Shown: positions 1-9,292, counted from the first letter of the stretch. The stretch is 64,000 bases of DNA from Chryseobacterium jejuense (GCF_900100075.1 NZ_FNEG01000002.1:434001-498000); one strand, 5' to 3'. Translations and numbers: made by a program. Notes: a model not told the origin generated them from the sequence alone.

Positions 1-1091
1 CTTCCAGCCTACCTACCATTAAACAGATTAAGTTTAATGAAGCTCTTTATATCCTTAAGACATTTGGCGTGGAAGCTGATGGAGATGTAAATGAACTTAA
101 AGCTCTTGGAAAACTGATTAACGGGAAAAAAGTTCCCGAGATTCTGACCCTTGCCGACGAAGTTGCACAGAAAAACGGAATTGAATGGGCCAGTACTAAT
201 CCTCCTTCATTAGGTGAAATGAATATCTTCGGTGATGATAAAGCTAAAGAAAGCGATCCTAATGACGTAAAAGCAGGAGCATTATCTATTGTAACCAACC
301 CAACAGGTGATGATGGAAATGGAGCACCTACAGCTATCCAAATCATTCCAAGATTAGTAGATGCTGCCGGAAAACCCGTATCATTTACAGGGGCTGGTTT
401 GGAAGCTACACTAGAAGTTTTCAGCAATGGAGTAAGACTTTCAACAGCTAAAAATCTGATGCAGGATAACAACTTTAAAGGATTTAACCTTAAATTCTCT
501 TCTATTCCTGCTTCAAAAGTCGTAGACAATAAAATTGATATCACCGTTTCTGTAAAAACAACGGCAAAGACATTCAAAATGTCTAAAATCGGATTGGATG
601 TAAATGCAGCTGCCCTAAGAGTTCCTGCCGTTCCAAAAACAGATACAACAGCAGTGCCACAACAACCAAGTGCAGTAGTAGATCCGAATAATCCGGCCAC
701 TACTACTCCACCAACAACTACAGAACCTGGTACAGCCACTCCTGCAACGCCAGCTGCTCCAAAACAGCCAACTGCAGATCCAAAAAGTATAGTAAGTAAA
801 TTTCTAAGCAGCGTAAGTTCTCAGAACCTAAAAGCCGCTTATGATACATCCAATAACCCAAGCTGGGGAAGTTATGAATCTTTCTCAAACCCTAATTCAG
901 GTTTTGGAGCTGTAAAAAATGTAAGTGTTAAAAACATTACCACAAGTGCAACTAATGCTAACGGGGCAAGTGTAAACGCTACTTATGATGTAACGGATAA
1001 AAATGGAAAGACTACTTCATTAAAAGTAACTTTCGGACTTAAAAATGTAAACGGAGACTGGAAAATTTCCAGCTATAAAATCAACCCATAA
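1..1091 (+). CDS. Hypothetical protein with Pro/Thr-rich linker, 5'-truncated by window edge
   Basis: The reading frame is already open at base 3, with no stop before the first possible GTG at 69, so the gene starts outside the window. The visible part has an N-terminal helical segment (KALGKLINGKKVPEILTLAD), a middle segment with β-rich character, a low-complexity Pro/Thr/Ala linker at about residues 195-237 counted from the GTG, and a C-terminal stretch of about 95 residues. That stretch ends in NGDWKISSYKINP and resembles NTF2-like/DUF4878 folds, where a short 'DGDWKI' strand closes the domain. That resemblance is my inference. The stop codon directly abuts the apt start, so the two are probably co-transcribed and translationally coupled. 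I do not recognise the family as a whole. Confidence 0.75.
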   Translation, partial: SSLPTIKQIKFNEALYILKTFGVEADGDVNELKALGKLINGKKVPEILTLADEVAQKNGIEWASTNPPSLGEMNIFGDDKAKESDPNDVKAGALSIVTNPTGDDGNGAPTAIQIIPRLVDAAGKPVSFTGAGLEATLEVFSNGVRLSTAKNLMQDNNFKGFNLKFSSIPASKVVDNKIDITVSVKTTAKTFKMSKIGLDVNAAALRVPAVPKTDTTAVPQQPSAVVDPNNPATTTPPTTTEPGTATPATPAAPKQPTADPKSIVSKFLSSVSSQNLKAAYDTSNNPSWGSYESFSNPNSGFGAVKNVSVKNITTSATNANGASVNATYDVTDKNGKTTSLKVTFGLKNVNGDWKISSYKINP

Positions 1092-1628
1092 ATGGCTTCA
1101 GCAGAACTAATCAAAAGACTAGAAGATACAATTGAAAATATTCCGGACTTTCCTATTCCAGGGATTCAGTTTAAGGATATTTCACCTATTTTTTTAGATC
1201 CAAAACTTTATGAAGATGTAATTACAGACCTTGCTGCCAAAAGTAAAGGGAAAGTAGATGCAGTATGTGGAATAGAAAGCCGTGGTTATCTTTTTGGAAT
1301 TGCGATTGCTGTAGCACTGGAGGTTCCTTTTATCTTAATCAGAAAAGCAGGAAAACTTCCTCCACCTGTCATTTCAGAAAAATATGATCTGGAATATGGA
1401 AGTGCCATTATTGAAACCCGTGAAGGGCAGATAAAACCTGGTCAAAGAGTTTTAATCCATGATGACCTACTGGCAACAGGAGGAACAACCGAAGCCGCAG
1501 CCAAGTTAGTAGAAAAACAAGGAGCAACTGTTTCTCAATTCAGTTTCCTGATTGGTTTAAAAGGACTGAACGGAGATGAAAAACTGAAAAAGTTCGGTGC
1601 AGAAGTCTACCACATTTTAGAATATTAA
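1092..1628 (+). CDS. apt: Adenine phosphoribosyltransferase
   Basis: Salvages adenine: adenine + PRPP gives AMP + PPi in the cytoplasm. The 178-residue length is normal for Apt. The type I PRTase PRPP-binding motif VLIHDDLLATGGT is at residues 120-132. The N-terminal FPIPGIQFKDISPIF segment and CGIESRGYLFG (59-69) are typical of Apt rather than of hypoxanthine or xanthine PRTases. The ATG follows the stop of the previous gene with no spacer, so translation is likely coupled. A palindromic repeat follows the gene and may end transcription. Confidence 0.96.
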   Translation: MASAELIKRLEDTIENIPDFPIPGIQFKDISPIFLDPKLYEDVITDLAAKSKGKVDAVCGIESRGYLFGIAIAVALEVPFILIRKAGKLPPPVISEKYDLEYGSAIIETREGQIKPGQRVLIHDDLLATGGTTEAAAKLVEKQGATVSQFSFLIGLKGLNGDEKLKKFGAEVYHILEY

Positions 1629-1647
1629 AATTCAGAATATCAAATAT

Positions 1648-1723
1648 GCTTCGGCTCCGCTCAGCATGACAATTACTAGAAAAACTCTAGGTTTAGAAAT
1701 GTCGCGCAGAGCAGAGTCGAAGC
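1648..1723. repeat. REP-like imperfect palindrome after apt
   Basis: Two 24-base arms, 1648-1671 and 1700-1723, are near reverse complements, GCTTCGGCTCCGCTCAGCAT against GTCGCGCAGAGCAGAGTCGAAGC, separated by 28 bases. A T-rich run follows the right arm, so it could also act as a terminator. Its GC content is well above the surrounding intergenic DNA. Sequences of this kind are often dispersed in flavobacterial genomes; that is recollection and is not tested here. Confidence 0.65.
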
Positions 1724-1782
1724 TTTTTTATGATAAATAAGAACAAATTCTCAAGATTTAAATAATAATACTAATAAAGTAT

Positions 1783-1813
1783 TTTGTAAATCTCTAAGAA
1801 ACAATTAAATTTG
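1783..1813 (+). promoter_or_regulatory. Bacteroidota-type promoter for the TPR-ribH operon
   Basis: TTTTG ending at 1786 (-33 element) is followed after 19 bp by TAAATTTG at 1806-1813, an exact match to the Bacteroidota -7 consensus TAnnTTTG. The start codon lies 21 bases downstream. Confidence 0.7.
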
Positions 1814-1834
1814 CAATTCAATTTTTAAAAACTT

Positions 1835-2542
1835 ATGGCAAAATTGGGAAAGAATGCTCAGAATGAGCAAGAAGGTAAAGAAACGGTTGAGTTCTTCAAA
1901 GATCTTGACAGAGAGGCCTTAAACACTGAGAGATTTCTTGAAAAATATTCAAAACCTTTAGGGATTGTATTTGGAGTTTTAGTTTTAGGAGTTTTAGGAT
2001 TCTTCGGATATAAGCAATTTGTAGTTGCTCCTAAAAATGTTGAAGCTGTAAAAAGCTTCCTTGCTGCTCAGAAAAACCTTACAGAAAATAAAAACGCTGA
2101 AGCTTTAGGAGGAAAATCTGCTGCAAACCCAGGGTTTATCGGAACGTCTAATGAATATTCAGGAACAAGCATCGGTCAGTTATCTGCTTACAATGCTGGT
2201 TTATTAAAATTCAAAGAAGGTAAATTCCAGGAAGCTTATGATCTTTTAGATAAATTTTCTTCTGATAACAAGACGCTAATGGCAATGAAATACGGAGCTA
2301 TGGCTGATGCAAAATCAGGATTGAATAAAAATGATGAAGCTTTATCTTTATTAGACAAAGCAGCTACTGCTTCTGATGATCCTTATACAACTTACTTCTT
2401 CACAAGAAAAGCAGGTATCGTAGCATTAGGATTAAAGAAAAATGCAGAAGCTAAAAAATACTTCTCTTCAATTGACGAGAAATATCAGGATTATGACAAC
2501 GGAATGTCTGATTCTTACATTGAAATGACTAAATATTACTAA
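1835..2542 (+). CDS. Membrane-anchored tetratricopeptide-repeat protein
   Basis: 235 residues. A charged, cytoplasmic-looking N-terminus is followed by one strong membrane helix at about residues 43-63 (LGIVFGVLVLGVLGFFGYK). The rest is helical, with TPR-like pairs such as YNAGLLKFKEGKFQEAYDLL and AKSGLNKNDEALSLLDKA. The architecture is that of the YfgM/'tetratricopeptide repeat protein' anchors that flavobacterial genomes often carry beside ribH. A role in envelope protein handling is inference from the fold only. It is the first gene of a two-gene operon with ribH, which starts three bases after its stop. Confidence 0.8.
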   Translation: MAKLGKNAQNEQEGKETVEFFKDLDREALNTERFLEKYSKPLGIVFGVLVLGVLGFFGYKQFVVAPKNVEAVKSFLAAQKNLTENKNAEALGGKSAANPGFIGTSNEYSGTSIGQLSAYNAGLLKFKEGKFQEAYDLLDKFSSDNKTLMAMKYGAMADAKSGLNKNDEALSLLDKAATASDDPYTTYFFTRKAGIVALGLKKNAEAKKYFSSIDEKYQDYDNGMSDSYIEMTKYY

Positions 2543-2545
2543 AAA

Positions 2546-3064
2546 ATGGCAACAGTTAATCTTTCCGATTACAAGCCACTTCATATAACGAATGCCGAAG
2601 ATTTTTCTATCGGCATTGTTTTTTCTGAGTGGAATGATTTTGTAACGTACAATCTTCGTGATGCAGCTTTGGAAATTCTTGAAAAAGAAGGAGTAAAAGC
2701 AGAAAACATTAGACTTTTCCCAGTTCCGGGAGCCTTTGAATTAAGCTATGCAAGTATGCAACTTTGCAAAGAAAGAAAATATGATGCTGTAATCTCTATC
2801 GGATGTGTAATTCGTGGAGAAACCCCTCACTTCGATTATGTTTGTTCTGCTGTAGCACAGGGAATCAAAGATTGCAACATTATGACGGATACTCCTACAA
2901 TCTTCTGTGTTCTTACAGATGATACCAAAGAGCAATCTATCGCAAGAAGCGGCGGAGACCTTGGAAACAAAGGTGTAGAAGCAGCAGTAACCGCTTTAAG
3001 AATGATTGATTTCAAAAAGAATTTATCTGATAAAAAAGGAAACATCGGTTTTGGACATTCTTAA
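2546..3064 (+). CDS. ribH: 6,7-dimethyl-8-ribityllumazine synthase
   Basis: Catalyses the penultimate riboflavin step, condensing 5-amino-6-ribitylaminouracil with 3,4-dihydroxy-2-butanone 4-phosphate. The length (172 residues) is usual. Landmarks are the substrate-binding FPVPGAFEL, the family motif GCVIRGETPHFDYV with the catalytic His, and the C-terminal GNKGVEAAVTALRM segment. It directly follows the TPR gene and ends at a strong hairpin terminator. No riboswitch is needed or seen, as expression comes from the upstream promoter. Confidence 0.97.
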   Translation: MATVNLSDYKPLHITNAEDFSIGIVFSEWNDFVTYNLRDAALEILEKEGVKAENIRLFPVPGAFELSYASMQLCKERKYDAVISIGCVIRGETPHFDYVCSAVAQGIKDCNIMTDTPTIFCVLTDDTKEQSIARSGGDLGNKGVEAAVTALRMIDFKKNLSDKKGNIGFGHS

Positions 3065-3090
3065 TCGCTGACCTGCTTTAACAATATATC

Positions 3091-3118
3091 GGGACTATTT
3101 TTTAATAGTCCTTTTTTA
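3091..3118 (+). terminator. Intrinsic terminator after ribH
   Basis: GGACTATT (3092-3099) pairs with AATAGTCC (3104-3111) across a four-base loop and is followed by a T run. Confidence 0.85.
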
Positions 3119-3278
3119 TTTGAATATTTTAAGATTACAACACAATTCATTAAACAAGCGTTTAAATTAAGCCTAAAAATTCTTAAAATCTTATTAATAA
3201 ATATCAGGTTTTGCTTTTTTTCACCCAAAATTTATATACAACAACTATCTTTGTGAAAATCGTATAGACCATAAATCC

Positions 3279-5357
3279 ATGTTTCTAAAAAAAATAAAAC
3301 CTTTCCTATATTTAGGAGTTTTTTATCTGATTATTTCCCTGCTCGTAAGGACAATATTCTTTTTCCATCCTATTACAACAGCCAGTTTCGGAATTTTTGA
3401 GATCATAAAAGTACTGTTTGTAGGTCTTATCAACGATATTTTTGTTTTTATCCTTGCCAGTGCTATCCTTGCACTCTACTTTTTATTCCTTTCCGACTCG
3501 AAATATAAAAAACCTTACGGATATATTATTTTTGGTGCATTGGTTGCCTTTTTCCTATATATCTGGCTTATTCCAAATAATATTTTCAAACAATACGGAG
3601 GCTCTGTAACGGAAGTAGCTCTTTCTTTTGTAGGAATAAAAACATTCCTATTTGGTTTGATGCTTTTCCTTCCTACCCAAAGGATTAAAATACGTAATGT
3701 TTTATATTTTATTACCTTATTGCTATATGTTTTGCTCATCATCTTCAACGGAGTAAGTGAATACTTCTTCTATAATGAATTTGGAGTACGCTATAACTTT
3801 ATTGCAGTAGATTATTTAATCTATACCAATGAAGTCATTGGAAATATCATGGAAAGTTATCCTGTTATTCCTCTGTTTTCTGGGATAATGCTTGTTACAG
3901 TAACCATTACCTGGTTTATCTACAAAAAGACTAAAGATGAATTGCTGGAGCTTCCTAACTTCAAACAAAAATTGATTTTACTCGGTTCCTTTGTGGTACT
4001 GTGTGCCATCAGCTTACTGACTCTTCCATCATTAATGCAGATCAAATCTGACAATGTATTTGCCGATGAAATTGAAGCCAACGGACTTCCTAAATTTTAC
4101 TGGGCTTTCACCCATAATGAACTTGACTATTTCCAGTTTTATTCACAGCTAGACCAAAAGCAGGCAGAGAAAAATTTCTTAAGCCAGTATCCACAGCATA
4201 CTTTATCAAGAAACATCATAGCAGAACAACCTGAACTCAAGAAAAATGTAGTATTAATCTCTATTGAGAGTCTTTCTGCAGATTTCCTTGAACATTATGG
4301 AAATACTCAAAAAATAACGCCATTCCTGGATAGCCTTGCAGATAAATCTTTGATGTTTACTAACCTTTACGCAACAGGAAACAGAACCGTACGTGGATTG
4401 GAAGCTTTAACACTTTGTATTCCACCTACTGCGGGAGAAAGTATCATTAAAAGAAATGATAATAAAAACAAATTCACTACAGGAAATATATTCAAATCAA
4501 AAGGATATGATGTTAAATTCTTGTATGGTGGATATAGCTATTTTGATAATATGCAGGACTTTTTCGGTGGAAACGGATATGATATTGTAGACAGAAATAA
4601 CTTTAAACCGGAAGAAATTACCTTTGCCAATGTTTGGGGTGTTGCAGATGAAGATATGGCCAGAAAAGCTATTCAGGTAATGAATGCAGAAGCAAAATCA
4701 GGAAAACCATTCTTTAACCATTGGATGACGGTTTCCAATCACAGACCTTTCACCTATCCAGATGGAAGAATTGATATTCCGGGAACTTCAAAATCCCGTG
4801 AAGGCGGTGTAAAATATACAGACTATTCATTAAAACTGTTCTTTGATATGGCCAAAAAGCAGGACTGGTATAAAAACACAGTATTTGTTATCGTTGCAGA
4901 CCACTGTGCATCCAGTGCCGGAAAAACAGAGCTTCCGATGGATAAGTACAGAATTCCTGCAATGATCTTTTCAGAAGGATTTATTCAGCCACAGAAGTTT
5001 GATACTTTGATGTCTCAGATTGATTTGATGCCTACCCTTTTCGGACTTCTGAATTTCAATTATCAATCTAAATTCTTAGGCCAGGATGTCTTCAAACCGG
5101 AATTCCAGCCTAAAGCTTATATTGCAACTTATCAGGATCTTGGTTTTGTAAAAGACAATCGTTTAACCATCATTTCTCCAGTTAAAAAAGCAAAACAATA
5201 CTCTCTGGAACTTGAGAAAAGCGATCTTGCTCCGGAATTTAAATTATATTATGATGAAAAGCTGTTGAAAAACACAGATCAGAAACTGGTAGATGATGCT
5301 ATTTCGGCTTATCAATCTACCTCTTATTGGCTGAAAACCAAACAGCTTAACCGATAA
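3279..5357 (+). CDS. LTA synthase family protein (alkaline-phosphatase-fold phospho- or sulfo-transferase)
   Basis: 692 residues. The first 250 or so hold about six or seven hydrophobic helices. The C-terminal domain (about 300-690) has the alkaline-phosphatase/sulfatase fold. Visible active-site elements are the metal-binding Glu in LISIESLSADF, the likely nucleophile Thr in ATGNRTVRGLEA, and VADHCASSAG near the end with Asp and His ligands. LtaS-type enzymes transfer phosphoglycerol or phosphoethanolamine in the periplasm. Gram-negative members act on glycans or lipid A, and the substrate here cannot be told. TATCTTTG at 3246-3253 resembles a -7 element but lacks a well-placed -33 partner. 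The gene stands alone. Confidence 0.88.
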   Translation: MFLKKIKPFLYLGVFYLIISLLVRTIFFFHPITTASFGIFEIIKVLFVGLINDIFVFILASAILALYFLFLSDSKYKKPYGYIIFGALVAFFLYIWLIPNNIFKQYGGSVTEVALSFVGIKTFLFGLMLFLPTQRIKIRNVLYFITLLLYVLLIIFNGVSEYFFYNEFGVRYNFIAVDYLIYTNEVIGNIMESYPVIPLFSGIMLVTVTITWFIYKKTKDELLELPNFKQKLILLGSFVVLCAISLLTLPSLMQIKSDNVFADEIEANGLPKFYWAFTHNELDYFQFYSQLDQKQAEKNFLSQYPQHTLSRNIIAEQPELKKNVVLISIESLSADFLEHYGNTQKITPFLDSLADKSLMFTNLYATGNRTVRGLEALTLCIPPTAGESIIKRNDNKNKFTTGNIFKSKGYDVKFLYGGYSYFDNMQDFFGGNGYDIVDRNNFKPEEITFANVWGVADEDMARKAIQVMNAEAKSGKPFFNHWMTVSNHRPFTYPDGRIDIPGTSKSREGGVKYTDYSLKLFFDMAKKQDWYKNTVFVIVADHCASSAGKTELPMDKYRIPAMIFSEGFIQPQKFDTLMSQIDLMPTLFGLLNFNYQSKFLGQDVFKPEFQPKAYIATYQDLGFVKDNRLTIISPVKKAKQYSLELEKSDLAPEFKLYYDEKLLKNTDQKLVDDAISAYQSTSYWLKTKQLNR

Positions 5358-5508
5358 GAACAAGCTTAATAAGCTTCTCCTTCATTACATATTTTATTTA
5401 TATTTGAAGGCAGAAAACAATAACCAAAAATAAAAAATTCAGGAAGAGAATTAAAAACTGTAAATAAATAGCAGGATTTAATTACTGATGAGTTTTGTAC
5501 TTTAAAAT

Positions 5509-6444
5509 ATGAAGTATTCATTTATACATAAGAGGATGTTTTTCATCCTCTTATTTTTATTTTCAGCAGTAAGAGCTCAGATGCTTACCATTATCAATAA
5601 TAGCGATATCCCAATCATGGTAAAGAACGGCTAAAAGGAAATAACACTTAATAAACGGGATAAAAAAGAGTTTATTGATACGAATACGATCTCCATTACT
5701 ATTCCTAATAATCTCAATCAAAATATTAATCTATTTCTGGAACCAACAGAAAAGTTAAATATTACTGTAGAAAAGGATAAAAAAGTTGTTTATACCGGAG
5801 ATAAGACTGCACTCCATAAATACCTGAACGAAACATTAAATGTTGATACTTTCGGTAAAATAAACACTTATGAACAAATAGGTCAGAAGAAGAATATCGG
5901 TGAACTAAAAAACATCTCAGAACTACTCCTTGTGGATGTCTTAAAGAAAACTAAATTACCTGACATTGTAGTTTACTCAGAAGATAAAATCTCAACCAAA
6001 AGATTAAAAAATCATATCAAATATAACTGGCTGTATACCGTATTTTCTACCCTTGACCGAAAAGAAACAAGCTTTAAAAAAGAAGCTATCAATTATTATT
6101 TCAAAAAATATATAGAAACTGATATAAAAAAATATCATTGCAATAATTCGTTGCTGTATAATGTCATTGAGATTTTAGCAAAAAATAAAAATCTGCTACA
6201 AATAGAAATTCCAATATATCCTATTGTTGAGCATACTGAGGATGACAGTACTAATCAATATCTGCCACAAAGTTGTCAAAAACAGTATTTTCAACAGAAG
6301 TACAATTACCTTGAACACATCAACGGACATAATAAAGAATATTATAAAAAAGTTCTCAGAGAAAAGTTTAATGAAGAATAGAAAAATCTGATTCAAAAGT
6401 TTGATAATTATCCTTATAAAAATCTTCTCATCATAAGATTTTAA
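5509..6444 (+). pseudogene. Interrupted gene for a secreted DUF4369/TlpA-like protein
   Basis: Reading from ATG 5509 gives a clear signal peptide (MKYSFIHKRMFFILLFLF...AVRAQ), then an in-frame TAA at 5632. The same frame continues as convincing protein for about 248 codons to TAG at 6379, then 20 more codons to TAA at 6442. No frameshift is needed. The part after the first stop (FLEPTEKLNITVEKDKKVVY, TALHKYLN) resembles the N-terminal domain of Bacteroidota DUF4369/TlpA-type thioredoxin proteins, but no CxxC thioredoxin motif is present. A GTG at 5932 could in principle start a shorter product of 149 residues. It is most likely a recently inactivated gene; sequencing error or readthrough remain possible. 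Confidence 0.7.
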
Positions 6445-6495
6445 TTATTGTAAGGTTTAATTTTATAAATTTACGACACAAAAAAAGATATTCTT

Positions 6496-7359
6496 ATGAG
6501 ATGGACAGACGACAGAGGCGGTAACGTTGATGATCGCCGTGGCTCCGGAGGCGGAAGTGGCGGAATGATTGTAGGCGGTGGACTCGGAACTTTAATTATA
6601 GCAGCCATTGTTTTCTTTTTGGGAGGTGACCCTTCCGGTATTTTAAATTCCGGAAGCATGCAGTCTTCAGGAAATGCAGGTGAAAAAAGAGAGCTTACTG
6701 CACAGGAAAAACAGATCGGAGAGATGGTTGATATGATGTCCGGATGGAATACCCTAACCTGGGATCAAATCTTTAAAGAAAATGGGATGACTTTTTCTGA
6801 ACCTAGAATTGTACTTTTTGAAAGCACTACCAATTCTGGATGTGGTACGGCACAATCTGCCATGGGACCTTTTTACTGTCCTGCAGATCAGAAAATTTAT
6901 ATGGACATGGAATTTTTCGGTGAGCTTCAGCAGAGATTCGGAGCGAAAGTAACTGAATTTACAGTAGCCTATGTTCTTGCTCATGAAATGGGACATCACG
7001 TACAAACTCTTTTAGGAACCACCCAAAAAGTAGATGCCTTGAGAAGAAGTGGAAGATATTCCGAAGCAGAAATGAACAAGGTATCCGTAGCTACAGAATT
7101 ACAGGCAGATTTCTATGCCGGAGTTTGGGCAAAACGTACGGATGACTCTAGAAAAATTCTGGAGCCGGGAGATATTCAATCTGCTATAGACGCAGCACAA
7201 GCTGTAGGTGATGATAACATCCAAAAAAGATCACAAGGATATGTGAATCAGGAAAGCTTTACCCACGGGTCATCTGCACAGCGTAAAGAATGGTTTATGA
7301 AAGGATATAACACTGGTGATATCAGACAGGGTGACACCTTCAACCAACTTTTAAAATAA
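6496..7359 (+). CDS. ypfJ: Neutral zinc metallopeptidase, YpfJ/KPN_02809 family
   Basis: 287 residues. It begins with the family's MRWTDDRGGNVDDRRG and a Gly/Ser-rich stretch, then one membrane helix (about 25-43). A peptidase domain follows with the zincin motif HEMGH at 163-167 and a downstream Glu ligand region ATELQADFYAGVWA. The C-terminal YVNQESFTHGSSAQRKEWF block is a family hallmark. It is probably anchored in the inner membrane with the catalytic domain in the periplasm. The physiological substrate is unknown. It is a single-gene unit ending at a perfect 20-bp hairpin shared with the convergent GLPGLI operon. Confidence 0.93.
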   Translation: MRWTDDRGGNVDDRRGSGGGSGGMIVGGGLGTLIIAAIVFFLGGDPSGILNSGSMQSSGNAGEKRELTAQEKQIGEMVDMMSGWNTLTWDQIFKENGMTFSEPRIVLFESTTNSGCGTAQSAMGPFYCPADQKIYMDMEFFGELQQRFGAKVTEFTVAYVLAHEMGHHVQTLLGTTQKVDALRRSGRYSEAEMNKVSVATELQADFYAGVWAKRTDDSRKILEPGDIQSAIDAAQAVGDDNIQKRSQGYVNQESFTHGSSAQRKEWFMKGYNTGDIRQGDTFNQLLK

Positions 7360-7375
7360 TTAATAAACTTACATT

Positions 7376-7419
7376 ATACAATAAGCGCCAGTGAATCTAT
7401 TCACTGGCGCTTATTGTAT
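7376..7419. terminator. Long perfect hairpin between convergent genes
   Basis: A 20-base arm (7376-7395, core AAGCGCCAGTGAA) is perfectly complementary to 7400-7419 across a TCTA loop. It lies between the convergent metallopeptidase and GLPGLI genes and probably terminates both, although it lacks a long T run. Confidence 0.75.
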
Positions 7420-7423
7420 ATTG

Positions 7424-7455
7424 AAACCCAACAGATTTTAGAACCTGCTGGGTTT
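7424..7455 (-). terminator. Terminator of the GLPGLI operon
   Basis: AAACCCAACAG (7424-7434) pairs with CTGCTGGGTTT (7445-7455) with one wobble, just past the stop of the minus-strand gene. Confidence 0.6.
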
Positions 7456-7470
7456 AGTAAGTATATATAT

Positions 7471-8322
7471 TTATTGTAACTCAATCGGATTGCTATTCTT
7501 TTTCGCCTCTTCTTTCACCCTTTCTTCCATTCGTTTCCTCATCTCAGCAGGATCCTGATTTCCACCTCCTTGTCCTCTTCCTCCGCCACCAATTCTCATG
7601 GTAGTAGCCATTCCACCGCTCCCCTGAGTCATAAATGACATTGGATCTGTTTTAAACTTTTGCTGTTGCTTTACAAAATCATTTCTTTTTACTTTTAAAG
7701 TATTTCCAAATTGATTTAAAGAAGGAAGTTCTGTAATCTTATAATTCTTCATCAAATCAAAAGAATAGTCTCCTTTATCATCCTCCACTTTTACAATCAG
7801 CCCCGGAAGCCCTCCAAATTTATAGGGACCATCCTGATAAGGCAGGTCTGTAGTAAACCAGGCAGTCCATTTTCTTCCACCAAAATCTGTTTCAGCTTTC
7901 TGAACCTTGTACTCCCCAATTTTTGTTGTTTCCGAAGAAATTTTCCAATTCAAAGGTCTATCTTCTTCATAAGAATAAATATCCCTTCCTATTCTATCCT
8001 TAAAATAAGTTTTTTGATTGGTTTTATCTTTTTCTACTGAATAATTGATATTGGATCTCAGACCTTCCATCTGATCCCTGTTGATATTTCCTCTTCCACC
8101 ACCACCTTGAAAAGCTTTCTGCATGATAGAATCTCTTTTAATCCTATTTTCAGAATAAAAAATCGATTTATCCTGAGAAATATCAAGATATGCATTTTCA
8201 GTTTTAATATCTGCTTTATTTTCAGCATCTGGCTTCATTGTTACTTGATATACAAATCGGTTAGCTTGCGCAGAAACCTGCTGTATAAAGAGTGCCAGAA
8301 CAATAATTCCTAACTTTTTCAT
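7471..8322 (-). CDS. GLPGLI family secreted protein
   Basis: 283 residues with an N-terminal signal peptide (MKKLGIIVLALFIQQVSAQA). The family signature GLPGLIVKVEDDKGDYSFDL is present, preceded by GRKWTAWFTTDLPYQDGPYKF. The C-terminal part is Gly/Gln-rich (GGMATTMRIGGGGRGQGGG) and Arg/Lys/Glu-charged. GLPGLI proteins are confined mainly to Bacteroidota, are exported, and have no established function. It lies 13 bp downstream of a paralogue in a two-gene operon. Confidence 0.9.
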   Translation of the reverse strand: MKKLGIIVLALFIQQVSAQANRFVYQVTMKPDAENKADIKTENAYLDISQDKSIFYSENRIKRDSIMQKAFQGGGGRGNINRDQMEGLRSNINYSVEKDKTNQKTYFKDRIGRDIYSYEEDRPLNWKISSETTKIGEYKVQKAETDFGGRKWTAWFTTDLPYQDGPYKFGGLPGLIVKVEDDKGDYSFDLMKNYKITELPSLNQFGNTLKVKRNDFVKQQQKFKTDPMSFMTQGSGGMATTMRIGGGGRGQGGGNQDPAEMRKRMEERVKEEAKKNSNPIELQ

Positions 8323-8335
8323 TTATATTTTTTGT

Positions 8336-9292
8336 TTAATTCAATTCTATTGGGTTCTGATTTTGACTGATCCCGCTATTTTTAAAAGTTGCATCTCCTA
8401 TCGTTGCTCCTTGCATAGGAAAACCTTGATTTCCACCCATACCACGGTGCATTCCACCACCAGAGTGATTTCCGCCTCTCATACCACCTCCATTCATTCC
8501 GCCACCATGTCTTCCTCCGCCACGTGCATTGGTGTTTCCGTCTCCATTATTTTCAATACTTCCAGCCACTATTCTCCGGTTTTTACCAAATTCCAGCTCC
8601 AGAGCAGCCCTATCACCATGGAAATTAACCCTTGTGCTTTGTTTTGCCTCTGTATTTATCGGTTCTTCAAATGCATTATTAATATTTATTTTTTCAACCA
8701 GATCAAACTTATAATCTCCTTTATCATCTTCCAATTTCACAATCAGTCCTGGTAGTCCAGAAAATTTATAGGGTCCTTCAGAAACAGGAATATCTTTTGT
8801 AAACCAGGCTGTCCAAATCCGCCCTCCAAAATGGGCCACTGCTTTTTGAACAGAATATCCGTTTTGCTTTTCTAAAGTATTAGAAGTTTCCCATTTGATA
8901 GGTCTGTCTTCCTGATAATAAATTTGTTTCCCAGCAACCTTATCATAATAATATACTTTCTGTTCCGGAATATTCTTAGTAATAAAATATTCAAAAAAAG
9001 TAGGCTCAGAGTGTCTTTTTCCTTCCAGTTTTGAAAAGCTTTTTTCATCTTTCTTATTACTTTCTTTCACTTCTGATTTAAAGGAAGCAAAAAGAGAGTC
9101 CCTCACTAATTTATTTTCGCTGATAAATAATGAACGGCTTCCTTTAATATCAAGAAAAGTTCTTTCACTCTTCATGCTCACCAGATTAATTGAATCCGGA
9201 TTCACCAAGGTTGCATAAACATACCTTATGGTTTGGCCATAACACACCATCACGGATAATAACATACAAAAAACAAGCAGCTTTTGTCTCAT
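8336..9292 (-). CDS. GLPGLI family secreted protein with Gly/Met/His-rich tail
   Basis: 318 residues. The signal peptide is MRQKLLVFCMLLSVMVCYGQ, and the signature GLPGLIVKLEDDKGDYKFDL is at about residue 177. The C-terminal third, about residues 249-295, is dominated by Gly with regularly spaced Met, His, Arg and Asn (GGGMNGGGMRGGNHSGGGMH). It is the first gene of the pair and clearly paralogous to the downstream gene, with the same motifs at the same spacing. The tail could bind metal or be a flexible surface segment; both are inference. Confidence 0.9.
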   Translation of the reverse strand: MRQKLLVFCMLLSVMVCYGQTIRYVYATLVNPDSINLVSMKSERTFLDIKGSRSLFISENKLVRDSLFASFKSEVKESNKKDEKSFSKLEGKRHSEPTFFEYFITKNIPEQKVYYYDKVAGKQIYYQEDRPIKWETSNTLEKQNGYSVQKAVAHFGGRIWTAWFTKDIPVSEGPYKFSGLPGLIVKLEDDKGDYKFDLVEKININNAFEEPINTEAKQSTRVNFHGDRAALELEFGKNRRIVAGSIENNGDGNTNARGGGRHGGGMNGGGMRGGNHSGGGMHRGMGGNQGFPMQGATIGDATFKNSGISQNQNPIELN

